Of a DNA stretch of 64,000 nt, positions 24,542 through 33,665 are shown piece after piece; position 1 is the first letter of the stretch; each line of letters begins with the position of its first letter. The stretch comes from an uncultured Schlesneria sp. (lineage in GTDB: Bacteria > Planctomycetota > Planctomycetia > Planctomycetales > Planctomycetaceae): the NCBI GenBank assembly GCA_903904835.1, contig CAIVEI010000146.1:79619-143618 (forward strand). Reading direction: 5' to 3'. Under the pieces are notes generated by a model. The model was not told where the DNA came from. It was given only the letters and a program-made list of their open reading frames with translations, and made no database searches. The position numbers were made by a program, and so were the translations under genes.

Positions 24542-26377
24542 TCATCTGATCGTAAGACCGGGAAGAAAGACCTGCAGTTTCTTCATGCCTTCGATGGTTG
24601 TGTTTGTCCCTCTGATGATGAGATTTTTCAGTTTTCTTAAGGCGCCGAGTTCGATTAATCCGGCGTCTGTGATCCGAGTTCCAGACAGGCTCAGAAAATC
24701 CAGGTTCTTGAACCTGGCGAGTTCTCGTGCTCCAACATCTGTGATCCCGGTCGAAGGCAAATCGAGTAATCGGAGTTTTGTAAGTGCCAGGATTTCCTTG
24801 AGTCCTTTGTCAGTGATCTGCGTTGTTCCAAGAAAAAGATTTTTGAGATTCGTAAGTCCTGAGAGGGCTTGCAACCCTGCATCAGTGATCGATGTTAATG
24901 AAAGACCGAGTGATTCCAGATTTTTCAATTTGCCAACGTGCCGCATCGCCACATCGGAGATTTTCGTTCCGGTCAGATTGAGATCGGTGAGATTTTTCAA
25001 TTCTTCGATGTCAACTTCGGAAACCTTGGTGAGCGAAAGATCCAGTGTTTTCAAGTTAACGCTGGTTCGGAACGCATTTAGACCGACATCGGAAATTGGT
25101 GTCTCACGCAAATTCAGTGACACTAATTGCTTGAGATTCGAAAGATGATTCAGCCCCTCGTCCGAGATTTTTGTCAGTTCGAGATCGAGAGACGTCAAAT
25201 TCGTCAATCCACTTAGTGATTTTAATCCATCATCAGTGACTCCAGTTTTTCTGAGTGAGAGAAACTTGAGTTGCTTCAGTTCCTTGATTTCGGCGATCCC
25301 TTCATCCGTCGTGGGCGTCATTGTGAGATCGAGTTTCGTCAGGTTTTTTAGTTGTCGTATTCCATTCAATCCATCCACTGAAACTTTTGTGACAGCGAGT
25401 TCAAGTGACGTCAGATTCGAGCAAACGCTCAGTGACTTGACCCCCTTATCTCCAATCTGTGTTTGGGTCAGGTCGAGCTCCTTCAGACCCGCAAGACTGC
25501 TGATGGCGCCTGCCCCGTCATCACTGATCTCGGTTTGACGAAGTCGAAGCGTCGCAAGGAATTGAAGTTTGGCAAGTTCCACCAAGTTGGCATTTGTCAC
25601 TTTGGTGAAATGGAGATCGAGGGATGTGAGATTCCTGAATGCGGAAACGGTTTGAATTCCGTCCCCGGTCAGATTCATGCATCCGCCAAGATTGAGTTCC
25701 TTCAGATTGTTTAGCCCGTCCAGTTCATTCATTCCTGAATCGGTGATTCCACTTGCGGAAAGATTCAGCGAGGACAGTTTGCTCAGATTCTTCAGTTGGG
25801 CAAGCTGGTTCACACCAATTCCTTCGAACGAATTGAACGAAAGATCGAGGCTCACGAGGCTTTGAAGTCTGCTAAGCTCTTCGACACCGTCATTGGTGAG
25901 ACGCGTTCTGATTAGACTAATCGTGGCGAGATTTTCGAGCTCCGATAAATGCTGAAAACCGACACCCGTAATTGGGGTGAAATTCAGACTGAGGTTCGCA
26001 AGATTCTTGAGACCGCCAAGTTCCTTCAACCCGACATCACTCACTTGAGTGCCATTGAGTTGAAGTATTTCCAGGCTTGTCAGCTCTTTGATCTCTTTCA
26101 GCCCCACATCACTAATCTGAGTGTCTGAGAGATCAAGTGAGGTAAGGTGGCGAAACGACTTCAAAAGAGGCATGAAATTATCGCTCAGACGCGTCGATCC
26201 GCGTAGGTCGATGCCGATCACAGGGTGATTTGCCAAAGCGTCATCTCGAGTGATAATTCCACCCAGCAATTCGATCTTCCCAATTGCCGGTTCTTCAGAA
26301 GGCTCACCGATAGTAATGAGAGAGCCATTCATGAGACCGACAAGTGCGAAAAACAGCCCACGATTAAAACTGAGCAT
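24542..26377 (-). CDS. Exported leucine-rich repeat protein (~22 repeats)
   Basis: A 611-residue protein with an N-terminal hydrophobic export segment (LFFALVGLMNGSLI) and, from about residue 55 to the end, some 22 tandem 24-residue repeats. The consensus is LTSLDLxxTxISDxGLKxLxxLxx. The regularity and the IT/SDxGL step are typical of planctomycete LRRs, which resemble the F-box-LRR type of eukaryotes. A continuous solenoid for protein binding is expected. Start 26377 has AAAGGA 8 nt upstream; the frame extends upstream into repeat DNA at 26412. No partner gene is evident. Confidence 0.85.
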   Translation of the reverse strand: MLSFNRGLFFALVGLMNGSLITIGEPSEEPAIGKIELLGGIITRDDALANHPVIGIDLRGSTRLSDNFMPLLKSFRHLTSLDLSDTQISDVGLKEIKELTSLEILQLNGTQVSDVGLKELGGLKNLANLSLNFTPITGVGFQHLSELENLATISLIRTRLTNDGVEELSRLQSLVSLDLSFNSFEGIGVNQLAQLKNLSKLSSLNLSASGITDSGMNELDGLNNLKELNLGGCMNLTGDGIQTVSAFRNLTSLDLHFTKVTNANLVELAKLQFLATLRLRQTEISDDGAGAISSLAGLKELDLTQTQIGDKGVKSLSVCSNLTSLELAVTKVSVDGLNGIRQLKNLTKLDLTMTPTTDEGIAEIKELKQLKFLSLRKTGVTDDGLKSLSGLTNLTSLDLELTKISDEGLNHLSNLKQLVSLNLRETPISDVGLNAFRTSVNLKTLDLSLTKVSEVDIEELKNLTDLNLTGTKISDVAMRHVGKLKNLESLGLSLTSITDAGLQALSGLTNLKNLFLGTTQITDKGLKEILALTKLRLLDLPSTGITDVGARELARFKNLDFLSLSGTRITDAGLIELGALRKLKNLIIRGTNTTIEGMKKLQVFLPGLTIR

Positions 26378-26411
26378 TTTTGGTCCTTTAAAGGGCCCAT
26401 ACGGACAAAGC

Positions 26412-26553
26412 ACGTTCGTCGTTCCGCTGACTTCGATTGCTGAGTTGACTTCAATAACGCCATCCTGACCATTTCACCAGAAACAAGTCAGAATAAAAAT
26501 CTCAGTGCTTTCGAATGTCTTTGCGTTGTCGAACGTGGTTTGCCCTTAGTTAT
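26412..26553. repeat. ~140 bp repeat, copy A
   Basis: It starts CGTTCGTCGTTCCGCTGACT and shares long runs with 27968-28125, including GCTGACTTCGATTGCTGAG, CCATTTCACCA, AAATCTCAGTGC and TTCGAA-GTCTTTGC. Copy B carries about 12 extra bases in the middle. On the minus strand the first part reads SAIEVSGTT, as in copy B. Confidence 0.85.
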
Positions 26554-26652
26554 GTTTCTGGGAAGTCGGGCAGATTCCTAGTATTGTCAGTCGCTACCTG
26601 TGGGGCAGGATAGAGCTTGAACGGAATGATCTCTCTGCCAGGAATTGAAAAC

Positions 26653-27591
26653 ATGCCGATTGGAATTAGTCCGCTCGTCGATTTTGCGTTCAAACTCATG
26701 CTGGCCAGTCGAGGCCACGAGCGGGTGACGATCCACTTTCTGAATGCAATTCTCGGCGACCAGGTGAAAATCGTGAGCATCGAAATTGAGAATCCCTACG
26801 TCGGACCCAAGTTTGAAGGGGACAAATGGGTTGTCCTCGACATCCTGGCCACGGATGACCGGGGTCGGAAATTCAACATCGAAATGCAGACCTCAATTCC
26901 CCCTGGTTTACGTCAGCGACTCGCATTTTACGACGCCCGACTCTACGTCGAACAAATGCGTCAAGGAGATCAGTATCACGAACTCCGTCCGGCCATCGTG
27001 ATTTGTGTGTTGGACAAACCACTCCTGAACGACGGCGACAACCTGCATACCGATTTTCGGCTGCGAGATGAACACGGTCGAGTTTTTACGGATGATTTGC
27101 AGATTCACGTCTTGGAATTGACGAAGCTGACAGTGACACGCGAGAATCTGCAATCGGCGACGCCTGCGGAACGATGGGCGTATTTTCTGTTGAACGCCGA
27201 AAACCTGACTGTGGCTGAGGTTCGGGAACTGTTTCCTGAGCCGGAATTCGGGGAAGCGGCAGGAGTTTTGGAAATGATCAAAGACAATCCCGACCAAATG
27301 AGCGATTACATTTCCCGACTGAAATACAAATTGGATGAAGGCTGGAGGATTGAAAGCACGCGCGCTGAAGCGCTGAGGGAAGGCCGTGAGGAAGGCCGTC
27401 AGGAGGGTCGTGAGGAGGGTCTGAAAGAAGGGGAATTGAAAGGGGAACTGATCGGCCAGATCGTCATTCTTCAAGAGCTTCTCGGATTGACCGAGCCGGG
27501 TCGCGACGATCTGTCGAAGTATGACGCAATTGAGCTGAAAGACCTGTGCTCACAACTCCGCCATCAATTGCGTACCCGACAGTCTAGTTGA
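26653..27591 (+). CDS. Rpn-type PD-(D/E)XK nuclease / putative transposase
   Basis: A 312-residue protein of the recombination-promoting nuclease family (PDDEXK_2). It shows the typical opening ISPLVDFAFKLMLAS, followed by the catalytic strand pair VVLDILATDDRGRKFNIEMQ, where Asp and Glu-x-Gln are the likely metal and base residues. The C-terminal third is a helical region with repeats of EGREEGRQEG, a hallmark of the family. The start at 26653 has AGGA upstream and gives the family N-terminus; alternatives at 26617 and 26626 exist. It lies between two copies of a ~140 bp repeat and beside two Uma2 genes, suggesting a mobile or exchange-prone site. Confidence 0.88.
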   Translation: MPIGISPLVDFAFKLMLASRGHERVTIHFLNAILGDQVKIVSIEIENPYVGPKFEGDKWVVLDILATDDRGRKFNIEMQTSIPPGLRQRLAFYDARLYVEQMRQGDQYHELRPAIVICVLDKPLLNDGDNLHTDFRLRDEHGRVFTDDLQIHVLELTKLTVTRENLQSATPAERWAYFLLNAENLTVAEVRELFPEPEFGEAAGVLEMIKDNPDQMSDYISRLKYKLDEGWRIESTRAEALREGREEGRQEGREEGLKEGELKGELIGQIVILQELLGLTEPGRDDLSKYDAIELKDLCSQLRHQLRTRQSS

Positions 27592-27650
27592 TTAGGACCT
27601 CGATCCTGGGGGGGTTATCCAATCGGGCACGAAAGATTTCGTTGTTCTGC

Positions 27651-28012
27651 TCAGGAAATTTCAATTGTTCGACAAACTCGGTATCCGATGTTTTCGGCAC
27701 TGTCGCCGGCTGGTTGGCACCCGCGAAATGCCGAATTCAAACCTCGTGTGACTCGCTCCAGATCATCACTTTCCAAATCAACCGGGTCGGTCGCGACTTT
27801 TCCGACGTACTTGCCATACGAGTTATAATTCACCGCATCAAATACCCATTCCTCAAGATGTGCCGATAAGTCGTACAAACCAAAATGATTCGGACCGTCC
27901 GTGCCAACCGGATTTGGAACGGAACACGCTTCACGCCTCGGCCCTTCGAGGACATTTCCAAAATAGTACAGGGTCGTCGTTCCGCTGACTTCGATTGCTG
28001 AGCCGACTTCGT
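27651..28012 (-). pseudogene. Decayed C-terminal part of a formylglycine-generating enzyme-like protein
   Basis: On the minus strand an open segment reads EVGSAIEVSGTTTLYYFGN, then PNPVGTDGPNHFGLYDLSA, HLEEWVFDA and, at the end, RGLNSAFRGCQPAGDSAEN, IGYRVCR and a stop. These are recognisable versions of FGE/SUMF1 motifs: RAGTTTPYYFGN, NPFGLYDMxGNVWEW, RSAFRGxxxPxxxxxNIGFRVVR. The conserved GN before VWEW is lost (AH), the catalytic-cysteine region is altered, and the N-terminal two thirds are missing. It is therefore a fragment, not a working gene. Its upstream part is repeat copy B. Confidence 0.7.
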
Positions 28013-28125
28013 GACCTCAGACAAAACACCGCTTTAGCCATTTCACCAAATACCTGTTGGAATGGAAATCTCAGTGCATTCGAAAGTCTTTGCATTACGG
28101 AATTCGAGTGTCCCGAGTTATTTCG
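27968..28125. repeat. ~140 bp repeat, copy B
   Basis: Partner of copy A (26412-26553) in direct orientation, about 1.5 kb apart, with the nuclease gene between them. Copy B overlaps the 5' end of the FGE-like relic, which shows that the repeat contains protein-coding debris. Confidence 0.85.
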
Positions 28126-28209
28126 TTGAATCGTTGTTGACGGTCGTTCCAACGTGTTAATATCGAAATTTGTTCCCGATTTGGGACCGGATCAATGAGG
28201 TGAAATGGC

Positions 28210-28863
28210 ATGAGTGCGACAGTCGACAACACGACGGATTCTCACCGCCGATCAGTACGCGGTGAACCGGCCTGGGAGATTGCGACGCTCTATCCGATCC
28301 AGGGAACCTGGACCGAAGCGGCGTATCTGGCACTGCCGACGAACCACATGCTGGAACTGAATGACGGTTGCCTGGAGATTCTTCCCCCGCCAACCTACTT
28401 CCACGAATTGATCGTCGAGTTTCTGTATGACCTGCTTCGATCGTTTGTGCGGGAACGCAGCTTGGGGAAGGTGATGCGCGCACCGCTTCCCATTCGGCTT
28501 TGGGCGGGACAAATGCGCGAACCAGACGTCTTGTTTCTGCGACCTGACCGAATGCAACAGTTGGCAAAAGCGGGTAACCGAGCCCAGCCCGATGGCGCCG
28601 ATCTGGTGATGGAAGTCGTTAGTCCAGGTCCGCAAAATCGCGAACGAGATCTGGATGTGAAGCGACTGGAATATGCACGTGCGGGGATTGCCGAATACTG
28701 GATTATCGATCCTGAACTTCAAACGATCACCGTGTTGGATTTGGCTGGGGATGCCTACCGGGTTTCGGGTGAATTCAAAACGGATCAAACGGCAACTTCA
28801 ATCTTGCTTACCGGATTTTCTGTTTCCGTTGAAGCAGCTTTCGCGGCAGGTGAAGTCGAGTAA
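28210..28863 (+). CDS. Uma2 family nuclease-fold protein, copy 1
   Basis: A 217-residue protein of the Uma2 (DUF820) PD-(D/E)XK family. The core is intact: REPDVLFL (PD motif), DLVMEVVSPG (E-x-x-S) and RDLDVKRLEYARAGIAEYWIIDPE with the conserved lysine. The N-terminus contains LELNDGCLEILPPPTYFHE. These genes are abundant in cyanobacteria and planctomycetes. Their role is not established; a restriction-like or mobile-element link is often suggested. It is followed 92 bp later by a second Uma2 gene. Confidence 0.88.
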   Translation: MSATVDNTTDSHRRSVRGEPAWEIATLYPIQGTWTEAAYLALPTNHMLELNDGCLEILPPPTYFHELIVEFLYDLLRSFVRERSLGKVMRAPLPIRLWAGQMREPDVLFLRPDRMQQLAKAGNRAQPDGADLVMEVVSPGPQNRERDLDVKRLEYARAGIAEYWIIDPELQTITVLDLAGDAYRVSGEFKTDQTATSILLTGFSVSVEAAFAAGEVE

Positions 28864-28955
28864 CTACAAATCAATGACGGCGTCCTTCGAGACAAAAGGC
28901 AGGTCCCCCGAATTGCAGTTGTCCCTGACCGCTGACAATCGATATCCTGTTGGTT

Positions 28956-29609
28956 ATGAGCACGCTTGACCTGACACCACTTCGAAACTCGCCTCGGCTG
29001 CCCGAAATTGTGGCGGAATTGACCGACCTTTTGCAGGTCGAGTCGATCGCTCGCGAACGCTTTTATGACGAAATGTCCGACGACCAGAAAGTGGAATTTA
29101 TCGACGGTGAAATCATCATGCATTCGCCAGCTCGCAATCGGCATCTGTTGGCGACAATTCATCTGGCGACATTACTCAACACATTCGTCAGAAAGCATGG
29201 ACTTGGCGAAGTAAGATTCGAAAAATGCCTGTGCGTATTTCCCCGCAACGATTACGAACCGGATGTCGTCTTCTTCTGCCGCGAAAAGGCAGCGACATTT
29301 CAGCCCGAAACGATGAAGTTCCCGGTCCCCGATCTTGTGGTTGAAGTCTTGTCGGATTCAACCGAAGCCCGCGATCGCGGGATCAAATTCGAAGACTATG
29401 AGGCACACGGCGTTCGTGAATACTGGTTGGTGGACACTGAAGCGGAAACCATCGAGCAGTACCACGTTGTGAACAAGTCATTTCAATTGCTGCTCAAATC
29501 AGGCTCCGGTGAAATCGCCAGCCGAGTCGTCGAGGGCTTTCGAATTCCCATCCGATCAATCTTCGACGCGGCAGAGAACCTCACGACGCTGAAACGACTT
29601 CTCGACTGA
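28956..29609 (+). CDS. Uma2 family nuclease-fold protein, copy 2
   Basis: A 217-residue Uma2/DUF820 protein. EFIDGEIIMHSPARNRH opens the domain, followed by YEPDVVFF (PD motif), DLVVEVLSDST (E-x-x-S) and RDRGIKFEDYEAHGVREYWLVDTE with the conserved lysine. Sequence similarity to copy 1 is limited to the family core, so this is not a recent duplication. The ATG at 28956 is the likely start, although a TTG at 28950 is in frame. No clear ribosome site is visible. Confidence 0.87.
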   Translation: MSTLDLTPLRNSPRLPEIVAELTDLLQVESIARERFYDEMSDDQKVEFIDGEIIMHSPARNRHLLATIHLATLLNTFVRKHGLGEVRFEKCLCVFPRNDYEPDVVFFCREKAATFQPETMKFPVPDLVVEVLSDSTEARDRGIKFEDYEAHGVREYWLVDTEAETIEQYHVVNKSFQLLLKSGSGEIASRVVEGFRIPIRSIFDAAENLTTLKRLLD

Positions 29610-29673
29610 CGCGACATTCATTGGGATCAGCGGTCAGGACGCGAGTCCGTTTGCGTTCTCTGCTTGATTGCAG

Positions 29674-30837
29674 TCAGTTATTCACGACCAGAATGCCGGG
29701 AATGTTGATGCTCACGCCCTTGACGCTAATTGGGACCGTCGGCCATTCACCTGGTGGCGTAAGAACTTCTGTACCATCTTTAGTGACGATCACGGTGTCG
29801 CCCATCACTACGGGACCGACAGAGGGGTGCCAGAAGATCGGGACGCCTGGGGAGAGACGGAATTCGCTGTTTGGCATTAAGGGGACCGAACCGAATTCGT
29901 ATTCGACGACATCGGCCTGATCGGCTCGTTGCCATTCGGAACCGGCACCTGTCTTTTCATAGATCCGGCGGACTCGATTCCAGACTTCGAACAGTTCCCA
30001 TTCTGGTTGCGAGAAGAACATGCCCGTCGCTGCCACGAGCGCCGCTTGTTCGAAGGCAACCAACAAATCGTTGGGGGGGTCTCCGATCGAAACCGTTCTT
30101 GCGGCGCCGACGTACAATCCGTGATAACGTCCGACAACCGAAATCGTACAGTAGCGCTGCACGGTCGATTGATCGTGGTTCCAATATCGAAACCGTCGGC
30201 CTCGCCCGTCACCGAGAATTTGAATCCGCTCGGGAATCACTCCCCGTTTCAGCAGTCGGTGCGACAACTCGCCAGCAACTTCCGCCTCGGTTCGACCACG
30301 TGTGAATGCTCGTGCGGTTGCTTCAATTCCGTGTGTCAGTAACCGACCTGCTTCCCGTATGTGTTCGATGTCATAGTCATTCAGCGGCAGTCGCATTCCC
30401 AGTAAGCGCAGGCTGACATCGTCCGTGCCGTTGACCCCTGTGTCGCTGGCCACGCGACGGCCACGGCACAGGTCGGCGACCATGACAGCACGAGGTTCAA
30501 ACCAGGGACGTTCTTTCAACTGAAATCCCAGTCCTGCGACATCCGATTCAAAAAACTGAGCCGTGTCGGCGTTACTGCAGGCAATCAGACGGGCATCCGG
30601 GGTCACAAACACACAACCCGAATTCCCGGTCATTCCTCCACGCTGGTTAAATCCGCCACCCGTTAACCAGGCGAAGTTGGCTGGCTGTTGGAGTAACAAC
30701 GCTGCGTAATTTTCTTGTTCGAGAAACTCGCGAATTAACGAATGCCGACGATCAATCTCGGTCATGCGGACCATATCAAGCGTGGCAAATTCGCCTGATG
30801 AGAGTGGATCGGACAGGTCAACAGTAGAAAAGCCCAT
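29674..30837 (-). CDS. M24 (pita-bread) fold protein lacking metal ligands
   Basis: About 387 residues of the creatinase/aminopeptidase P architecture. An N-terminal creatinase-like domain (HSLIREFLEQENYAALLLQ, FAWLTGGGFNQRGG) is followed by an M24-like C-terminal domain (YDIEHIREAGRLLTHGIEATARAF, GLYVGAARTVSIG, DTVIVTKDGTEVLTPP). The metal-binding acids are replaced: the YADxTRT-type Asp reads YVGAART, and the final (I/E)RxEDTV Glu reads VVMGDTV. It is probably not a metallopeptidase and may bind or act on something else. The start is uncertain; 30837 is used, and the frame reaches 30924. Confidence 0.75.
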   Translation of the reverse strand: MGFSTVDLSDPLSSGEFATLDMVRMTEIDRRHSLIREFLEQENYAALLLQQPANFAWLTGGGFNQRGGMTGNSGCVFVTPDARLIACSNADTAQFFESDVAGLGFQLKERPWFEPRAVMVADLCRGRRVASDTGVNGTDDVSLRLLGMRLPLNDYDIEHIREAGRLLTHGIEATARAFTRGRTEAEVAGELSHRLLKRGVIPERIQILGDGRGRRFRYWNHDQSTVQRYCTISVVGRYHGLYVGAARTVSIGDPPNDLLVAFEQAALVAATGMFFSQPEWELFEVWNRVRRIYEKTGAGSEWQRADQADVVEYEFGSVPLMPNSEFRLSPGVPIFWHPSVGPVVMGDTVIVTKDGTEVLTPPGEWPTVPISVKGVSINIPGILVVNN

Positions 30838-31099
30838 GCGGGATCTCGCATTTGGTACGAAGTGATTCCACCAACTTTCCAAGCAGAACGACTTGGACGG
30901 AAGATTGGATTCAGGATCGAGCACAGTCGATGGTCTCGAACTTCAACACTTGTATCATACCATTGAAACGGGCTGAGTTGGCTACTGTTGGCACCATCAA
31001 AAGACATTCTGTCGACAATCAGCGAAGCAAGAGATATCGGGTATTATCGTTAAAATCGCCCCGTGACCTGAACAAACAGACTTGAGGTTTCAATCAAAA

Positions 31100-31600
31100 A
31101 TGGCTCGTAATGAAGCTGACCGTGAAGACTTGATGGAAGAAGCGGTTTCCCTCGTCAGACGAATTGAATTCCAATCGGACTTGTTTTCAGAGCCCCTCAT
31201 GGCAGGATTCAATTCGCACGGTTGGCTGTTCGTCTACCTGGGGAACGATCTGATGTATCGATTTGACGAGCAGGGTCGATTACGCCGATCGTTTGTCGAT
31301 GGTCGGTTATACCGGACACAAGGGGAAACTCTGGCAGTGATGATTCGAGAACGAGTTTTCAAATCGGGCGAACCGATTGAATCAAACCTCGTGAGACAAG
31401 ATTTGTCGGGCGAGCAACTAGAAACCTTTCGTCTGCGAATGCACTCCAACCTGATACTGGTGATCGAATGTCTTCGCACGGGTGTCGTCACACGTCAGCA
31501 TCCTGCCGAAATGCCCGGAATCGCTGGCGAAGTTGAAGCCCGAATCCAACAGGTCCTCAATTCGCACGAATTTCTCGCCCCAGCGATTGTGCGAAGATAG
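31100..31600 (+). CDS. Conserved hypothetical protein
   Basis: A 166-residue soluble protein with no recognised domain. It begins MARNEADREDLMEEAVSLV and contains MAGFNSHGWLFVYLGNDLMYRFDEQGRLRR, which looks like a beta-rich segment. The C-terminal helix is rich in Arg and Glu. No signal peptide is seen. A TTG at 31082 would add six residues. It precedes moaA by 170 bp on the same strand, with a palindromic repeat in between. No function is assigned. Confidence 0.65.
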   Translation: MARNEADREDLMEEAVSLVRRIEFQSDLFSEPLMAGFNSHGWLFVYLGNDLMYRFDEQGRLRRSFVDGRLYRTQGETLAVMIRERVFKSGEPIESNLVRQDLSGEQLETFRLRMHSNLILVIECLRTGVVTRQHPAEMPGIAGEVEARIQQVLNSHEFLAPAIVRR

Positions 31601-31616
31601 TCGGTCGCCTGCCGTA

Positions 31617-31673
31617 TCTGCGGCTTCCAGCCGCAGATGAAAAATATCGGCGGAGGCTGGAAGCCTCCGCTAC
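31617..31673. repeat. Palindromic repeat, GGCTTCCAGCC family, copy 1
   Basis: CTGCGGCTTCCAGCCGCAG and GGAGGCTGGAAGCCTCC form two adjacent hairpins, whose arms can also pair with each other. A second copy is at 37997-38056. It sits between the 31100 gene and moaA. Confidence 0.75.
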
Positions 31674-31770
31674 AAAAGCTGACAACCTCGCCGCGAAGTC
31701 GGTACACTCAACGGTTCGACAAAAACCTCGCCCTCCCGACAGGTCGTTGGCAAAGCCGCTTGGACATTGA

Positions 31771-32781
31771 ATGCTACCACAATTACCACTCATCGATTCC
31801 TTTGGAAGGTTGCACAACAACCTGCGGATCAGTGTCACTGATCGCTGCAACATCCGTTGTTTCTACTGCATGCCCGCAGAAGACGTGCAGTTCATGGAAA
31901 AATCCGAACTGCTGACTTTTGAAGAAATCGAGCGATTTGTCCGTGTGGCCGTGCCGATGGGGATCGACAAGCTGCGGCTGACGGGCGGCGAACCACTGGT
32001 CCGCCGCGAGTTGAATACGCTGGTCGCCAAACTCGCGTCGATTCCCGGCGTGAAAGACATCGGCCTGACGACGAATGGAATTATGCTCGCCGACCAGGCT
32101 CAGGGCCTGTACGACGCAGGTTTGCGTCGGATCAACGTCAGCCTGGATGCGCTAACCCCCGAGAAATTCAAAAAGTTCACTCGTCGAGACGGTTTCGAAC
32201 AGGTGATCGCCGGGATTCATGCGGCGCAACGAGCCGGTTTTGATCCCGTGAAAATCAACGCTGTGTCCGTTCGCGGAATGACGGAGGATGAAATCGTCCC
32301 GTTCGGTCATTTCGCACGCGAAACGGGTGTCGAAGTCCGATTCATCGAATACATGCCACTCGACGCCGACAATGCGTGGGAACGTGGCAAGGTGTTGTTC
32401 GCCCACGAGATCATCGAAGCTCTTTCATCGTCGATCATGCCACTGAGACCGATCGAACAGGAAACAGCCGGCGGACACGGCGGACCAGCGACCGAATTTG
32501 AATTCGACGACGGAGTCGGCCGGATCGGATTCATCGCCTCAGTCAGCCAGCCCTTTTGTATGAGCTGCAATCGAATCCGAATCACCGCCGACGGAAAACT
32601 TCGCAACTGTCTTTTCAGCCTGGAAGAGACCGACATCCGCAGCCTGCTGCGTGGTGATGCACCCGACGATCAAATCGCGAGCGCGATTCGGTCCAGCGTC
32701 GCAGCAAAAAAGGAAGGCCACGAAATCAACACAGCCCGCTTCATCCAACCTGAACGACCGATGTATTCGATCGGGGGATGA
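31771..32781 (+). CDS. moaA: GTP 3',8-cyclase (molybdopterin biosynthesis)
   Basis: A 336-residue radical-SAM enzyme that starts molybdenum cofactor synthesis by rearranging GTP. The SAM-cluster cysteines are C26, C30 and C33 in RCNIRCFYCM. The LRLTGGEPLVRRE motif follows. The C-terminal second cluster is CMSCNRIRITADGKLRNC, and the chain ends in the conserved GG tail. Family length is normal. Other moa genes are not in the window. Confidence 0.95.
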   Translation: MLPQLPLIDSFGRLHNNLRISVTDRCNIRCFYCMPAEDVQFMEKSELLTFEEIERFVRVAVPMGIDKLRLTGGEPLVRRELNTLVAKLASIPGVKDIGLTTNGIMLADQAQGLYDAGLRRINVSLDALTPEKFKKFTRRDGFEQVIAGIHAAQRAGFDPVKINAVSVRGMTEDEIVPFGHFARETGVEVRFIEYMPLDADNAWERGKVLFAHEIIEALSSSIMPLRPIEQETAGGHGGPATEFEFDDGVGRIGFIASVSQPFCMSCNRIRITADGKLRNCLFSLEETDIRSLLRGDAPDDQIASAIRSSVAAKKEGHEINTARFIQPERPMYSIGG

Positions 32782-33665
32782 AGAAGTTGTACGTCGTCAA
32801 CGATGAATTGACGGGTTTCGTTTTGTTGCGTCCGAGATTGCACATTGAGGGGAGTGGACTTTTCTGGCGAGAGTCAATTTATGCGGCTATTAAACATATC
32901 AACAATCGCAAAATCACCACCGCCATTCGTTAATACCGTTCCCCTTGTACCGACACGTTTTGCTAATGTCGCAAGCCAGTAATCAAAAACGAAGCCGTTG
33001 TCACATCCACCACCTTCGGTTTAGTCACCGCCGCAAAAAGACTGCTCAGTCTGCCGTCTATTAAAGAGTTCGTTTCCCCTTTCGATCGGTGATGACACCT
33101 CCGAGAACGAAGAACGTACGATTGCACCGTAAACGTAGTAACTCTCGTATGCCAGTTCTCGTCCCGATCGATGAAGTTGATCAATCCCTTTTTTCTTTGT
33201 CCTGATCTACTTTCTACTCACTTTAGATCAACTTTCTAGCCGCTTCGGCTTGCCCCGTCGCGCGTGTCAGCCAGGGAATCGGATTTATGAACGTTGGCGA
33301 AGTCGGTTGAAGTCATTCGAAATCGCGCGAACTCGGGTGAACTTTTCGAACGAATTTCGTTTCGATGAGAAGAATAGGACTTAATTAGACATATGTGACA
33401 CATAGGACCTATGAGTGAGTTTTCTGGCTGTCGTTTTTGCCGGGGACGGGACATGCCTGGGACGGAGCATCGCTTTCCCTGCTGACGAAGTTGCTCAAAA
33501 CTCGCAAAGACGCTTTAAGGAAAAACAAAAAGTTCTGCGCAATATCCTGCGACCACAATAAAAACGCCCACATACTTTTTTCACGAGACACCCGTTGTTT
33601 CTTAACAATGCCTGAGTAGGGTTGCACAATTCGAACGACTATTCTAGCGGAATGGGGTGTGGTCT
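32782..33665. other. 884 bp gap without a supported gene
   Basis: A comparatively AT-rich stretch between moaA and the second phosphoesterase gene. It contains a 13-nt palindrome CATAGG-A-CCTATG at 33401-33413 near CATATGTG, several runs of T and A, and no reading frame with a convincing ribosome site or composition. Open frames at 32963 (minus), 33236 (minus) and 33437 (plus) look like chance. It may hold promoter elements or an RNA for the downstream gene. Confidence 0.5.

Noticed and set aside
26412..28125. A complete insertion sequence around the nuclease gene
   Set aside because: The flanking repeats are direct, diverged and partly derived from a gene fragment. No terminal inverted repeats or short target duplications were seen.
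33437..33619. A 60-residue frame inside the AT-rich gap
   Set aside because: No ribosome site, lysine- and cysteine-rich random-looking sequence, no recognisable family.
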